Assembly: GCA_018222965.1 (NCBI GenBank)
Contig: JAAEZH010000035.1
Coordinates: 1 to 54,254 of the forward strand
Source of the DNA: Bacteroidota bacterium
GTDB taxonomy: Bacteria > Bacteroidota > Bacteroidia > Chitinophagales > Saprospiraceae
Direction of reading: 5' to 3'
DNA length: 54,254 nt
In this document: positions 52,574 to 54,254 of the stretch, piece after piece
Layout of the letters: each line of letters opens with the position of its first letter
Position numbering within the stretch: the stretch's first letter is position 1
Made by a program: the position numbers and the translations under genes
Notes under the pieces: model-generated
The model's input: the letters and a program-made list of their open reading frames with translations, nothing else
Databases searched by the model: none
What the model was told of the DNA's origin: nothing

Positions 52574-53695
52574 TTAAATAAACAGATCTGCGGCCACACC
52601 ATCGGCCAGGAATTTTGCATCCTTGCTTAGTACAAACGCCTTTTCTGTTTGGAGAAGTTGTTTGCTTTCGAGGTAGGGAATGGCTTGTTGTTTGAAATGC
52701 TGCAGGTAAGAGGCTCCCATTTTTTGCAGGTCGGTGATGTCGCAACCCCATTGGGTACGGAGGCGGGTGAGGACGTATTCATTGTATTGATCGTCGGTAC
52801 TCAGGATTTCCTTTTCGGCCGGAATTTGATTGGCGGCGATGGCCTGAATGTACTTTGGGTTATGCGCGATATTCCATTGGCGCAAGCCGGGTTTGAAGGA
52901 ATGGGCAGCGGGCCCGATGCCGAGGTAGGGCGCTCCGAACCAGTAGGAGGTATTGTGGCGAGCGTATTTCCCCGGAAGGGAAAAATTAGAAATCTCGTAA
53001 TGCTCGTAACCCCAGGCTTCCATCCGTTCAATATGGTATTCAAACTGCAAGGCAGCTTTCTTATCGTCGACTTCGCCGGTTTTCCCTTTTTTGATAAAGT
53101 GGTCGAGAGCCGTGCCGGGTTCAACCGTCAGGGCGTAAGCGGAAAGGTGGGGTATGTCGAGCTCCTTGAAGATCCGCAGGTTTTCTTCCCAATCCTTTTG
53201 AGAGGTCGTCGGACTGCCATAGATCAAATCAATTGTCAGCAACTCAAAACCGGCTTTACGGGCCAGTTGGGTGCATTCAAGGGCTTCGCGGGCATTGTGT
53301 GCCCGATTCATAAACTGGAGATCTTTTTCGTGGAAAGACTGGATGCCGATGCTCAGGCGATTGATCCCCTGATCTTTCCAAACCTGAAGTTTGTCTGGCT
53401 TCACATCATCGGGATTGGCCTCCAATGTTATTTCGGCATTCGGCGAAAGCCGGTGTAAACTTCGAATCTTATCCAACAGCAACGAAAGGTCATTCGCGCC
53501 AAGCAAAGAAGGAGTGCCGCCGCCAAAATAAACAGACTCAACTGTTTCTCCACCCAGGAAATTTGCCTGCATGTCCAGCTCCTTCAGCAAGGCATCGACC
53601 AGCGGTTCTTTCAACCGAAGCGAGGTCGAAAAGTGGAAATTGCAATAGTGACAGGCCTGCTTGCAAAAGGGGATATGTAGGTAGATGCCGGCCAT
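52574..53695 (-). CDS. hemW: radical SAM heme chaperone HemW
   Basis: This 373-residue protein is HemW (formerly a coproporphyrinogen oxidase homologue). The cluster motif CxxxCxxC is Cys11, Cys15, Cys18 in HIPFCKQACHYCNF, with the additional Tyr/Asn-Phe typical of the family. VYFGGGTPSLL near 56-66, ANPDDV, GIQSFHEKDLQFMNRAHNA and DLIYGSPTTSQKDWEENL follow in order. HemW delivers heme to respiratory enzymes. The MITE-like element begins at the base next to its start codon, so the original upstream promoter is displaced or supplied by the element. Confidence 0.94.
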   Translation of the reverse strand: MAGIYLHIPFCKQACHYCNFHFSTSLRLKEPLVDALLKELDMQANFLGGETVESVYFGGGTPSLLGANDLSLLLDKIRSLHRLSPNAEITLEANPDDVKPDKLQVWKDQGINRLSIGIQSFHEKDLQFMNRAHNAREALECTQLARKAGFELLTIDLIYGSPTTSQKDWEENLRIFKELDIPHLSAYALTVEPGTALDHFIKKGKTGEVDDKKAALQFEYHIERMEAWGYEHYEISNFSLPGKYARHNTSYWFGAPYLGIGPAAHSFKPGLRQWNIAHNPKYIQAIAANQIPAEKEILSTDDQYNEYVLTRLRTQWGCDITDLQKMGASYLQHFKQQAIPYLESKQLLQTEKAFVLSKDAKFLADGVAADLFI

Positions 53696-53860
53696 GAACT
53701 CACCCCCTTGCCCCCTCTCTTAAAAAAGAGGGGGAAATAAATTCGAAATGAAAAGGATAGTTTATCATCATTAGGAAGCAGAATAAATAAAGATTAATAG
53801 TAATCTAACACACGCATTGTATTCCCCTCTCTTCGTAAGAGAGGGGTTAGGGGTGAGTTC
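53696..53860. mobile_element. MITE-like element, complete copy, 165 bp
   Basis: The ends are inverted: GAACTCACCCCC at the left (53696) and GGGGTGAGTTC at the right (ending 53860). Inside each end is a hairpin: CCCCCTCT/AGAGGGGG on the left and CCCCTCTCTT/AAGAGAGGGG on the right. No coding potential is present. Bases 53695-53792 are identical to 54067-54164. A target-site duplication is not obvious. Confidence 0.85.
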
Positions 53861-53871
53861 CAGTAGTTAAC

Positions 53872-54060
53872 ATGAAAACACAAAAAATCATCCCACTGTT
53901 TATGGCCTTATTTTTGGGCCTGAGTCTGCATGCGCAGGAAATTTCTAGTGCAAAGGAACGTTTAATTACGGTAACGGGCAGTGCTGAGGTGGTCGTGCAA
54001 CCCGACGAGATCGAACTGACCATCGAATTACAGGAGTATCCCGGCTTTGCGATTAAATAG
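53872..54060 (+). pseudogene. truncated SIMPL (DUF541) protein gene, 5' end only
   Basis: The 62-codon frame has a signal peptide (MKTQKIIPLFMALFLGLSLHAQ) and the beginning of a SIMPL/DUF541 domain (LITVTGSAEVVVQPDEIEL, then TIELQEY). Family members are usually about 220-250 residues, so only the first quarter remains. It ends with PGFAIK and a stop, six bases before the second MITE copy. The rest of the gene would lie beyond the inserted DNA, outside the window. Confidence 0.8.
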
Positions 54061-54066
54061 GGAGGG

Positions 54067-54164
54067 TGAACTCACCCCCTTGCCCCCTCTCTTAAAAAAG
54101 AGGGGGAAATAAATTCGAAATGAAAAGGATAGTTTATCATCATTAGGAAGCAGAATAAATAAAG
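54067..54164. mobile_element. second copy of the MITE left part, cut at an IS end
   Basis: These 98 bp are identical to 53695-53792. Identity stops exactly where an insertion-sequence-like terminus begins (about 54165-54167), so the copy appears interrupted by the IS and not merely diverged. Confidence 0.9.
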
Positions 54165-54165
54165 T

Positions 54166-54254
54166 TTGGAGTTCGTCAGAATAGTGGACAAAGGTTTGGG
54201 TTAGGCTGCTATAATCACTTGAGTTAATTTATGATACATTTCAGCAGGTGCTAC
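54166..54254. mobile_element. end of an insertion sequence, probably IS3-like, running out of the window
   Basis: The stretch starts TGGAGTTCGTCAGAATAGTG, followed by GACA, which resembles the terminal inverted repeat of IS3-family elements (TG ends and a CAGAATAGTGGACA-type core). A minus-strand frame ends at 54201. The other end is not in the window, so the family is tentative. Confidence 0.55.
54201..54254 (-). CDS. C-terminal end of a transposase (partial)
   Basis: The last 17 codons, read from the window edge, give VAPAEMYHKLTQVIIAA and a TAA. A short xPAEMYH-type tail just inside the terminal repeat is typical of the integrase-core transposase ORF of IS3-type elements. Too little is present for certainty. 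Confidence 0.45.
   Translation of the reverse strand, partial: VAPAEMYHKLTQVIIAA

Noticed and set aside
1-54254. CRISPR array or defence island
   Set aside because: No spaced direct repeats of 25-40 bp and no cas, restriction or known defence genes were seen.

Overview
The window reads as chromosomal DNA of a Bacteroidota bacterium, most likely a Saprospiria-type lineage (Lewinella or Saprospira relatives). This assignment is inference. The evidence is five proteins with type IX secretion (T9SS) C-terminal sorting domains, Bacteroidota-type promoter boxes (TAnnTTTG at -7, TTTG or TTG about 19-21 bp upstream), the futalosine-route menaquinone enzyme MqnC, a TonB-family protein, lipoproteins with short lipoboxes, and many DUF families typical of this phylum. 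No rRNA, tRNA or CRISPR array was recognised.

Layout. 1-2.7 kb: a 9-bp tandem repeat, then a minus-strand pair of ATP-dependent DNA ligase and ligase-associated exonuclease. 2.7-9.9 kb: a plus-strand run with an acidic unknown, a propeller-like lipoprotein, mqnC, a structured intergenic leader, purine nucleoside phosphorylase, an AlkC/AlkD-type DNA alkylation repair protein, a secreted START-like protein, a membrane protein and a CAT-like acyltransferase. 10-17.8 kb: an OmpA-type lipoprotein with its own promoter and a strong terminator, small secreted or lipoproteins, a PepSY protein, a GNAT, a DUF1684 protein, a GH18 chitinase-like T9SS protein, a methyltransferase and a delta-60 repeat T9SS protein. 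17.8-28 kb: adenosine deaminase family protein, DUF429, a VWA protein with three internal repeats, DUF1801, SnoaL-like lipoprotein, uvrB, a VIT1/CCC1 transporter, an M20 peptidase and a CoxE-type VWA protein. 28-34 kb: two large T9SS proteins, a flippase-like membrane protein and rsmG. 34-41 kb: a degenerate repeat zone, recA, small genes, a tail-specific S41 protease and an ABC-F ATPase. 41-49 kb: an M1 peptidase with a long C-terminal extension, an M16 peptidase, TonB and methylmalonyl-CoA mutase. 49-54 kb: a second repeat zone, an antirepressor-like orphan, an L-domain repeat T9SS protein, hemW and, at the right edge, a MITE-like element, a truncated SIMPL gene, a second copy of the MITE left part and the end of an insertion sequence.

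Functional themes are DNA repair (ligase/exonuclease, AlkC-like, UvrB, RecA), menaquinone and purine metabolism (MqnC, PNP, ADA family), cell-surface biology by T9SS and lipoprotein export, and envelope proteolysis.

The observations most worth following are: (1) a 7-bp tandem repeat inside the signal-peptide region of a 927-residue T9SS protein, where one extra unit would join an upstream ATG to the reading frame and make a textbook signal peptide, which suggests phase variation; (2) a frame-independent 13-bp motif family (TTCGCCGAAAGGC / TTCGGCGAAAGCC) recurring through the window far above chance; (3) a multi-stem leader upstream of the purine nucleoside phosphorylase gene; (4) a nested MITE/IS arrangement breaking a SIMPL gene; (5) several perfect palindromic elements and four convergent gene pairs whose stop codons touch or overlap.
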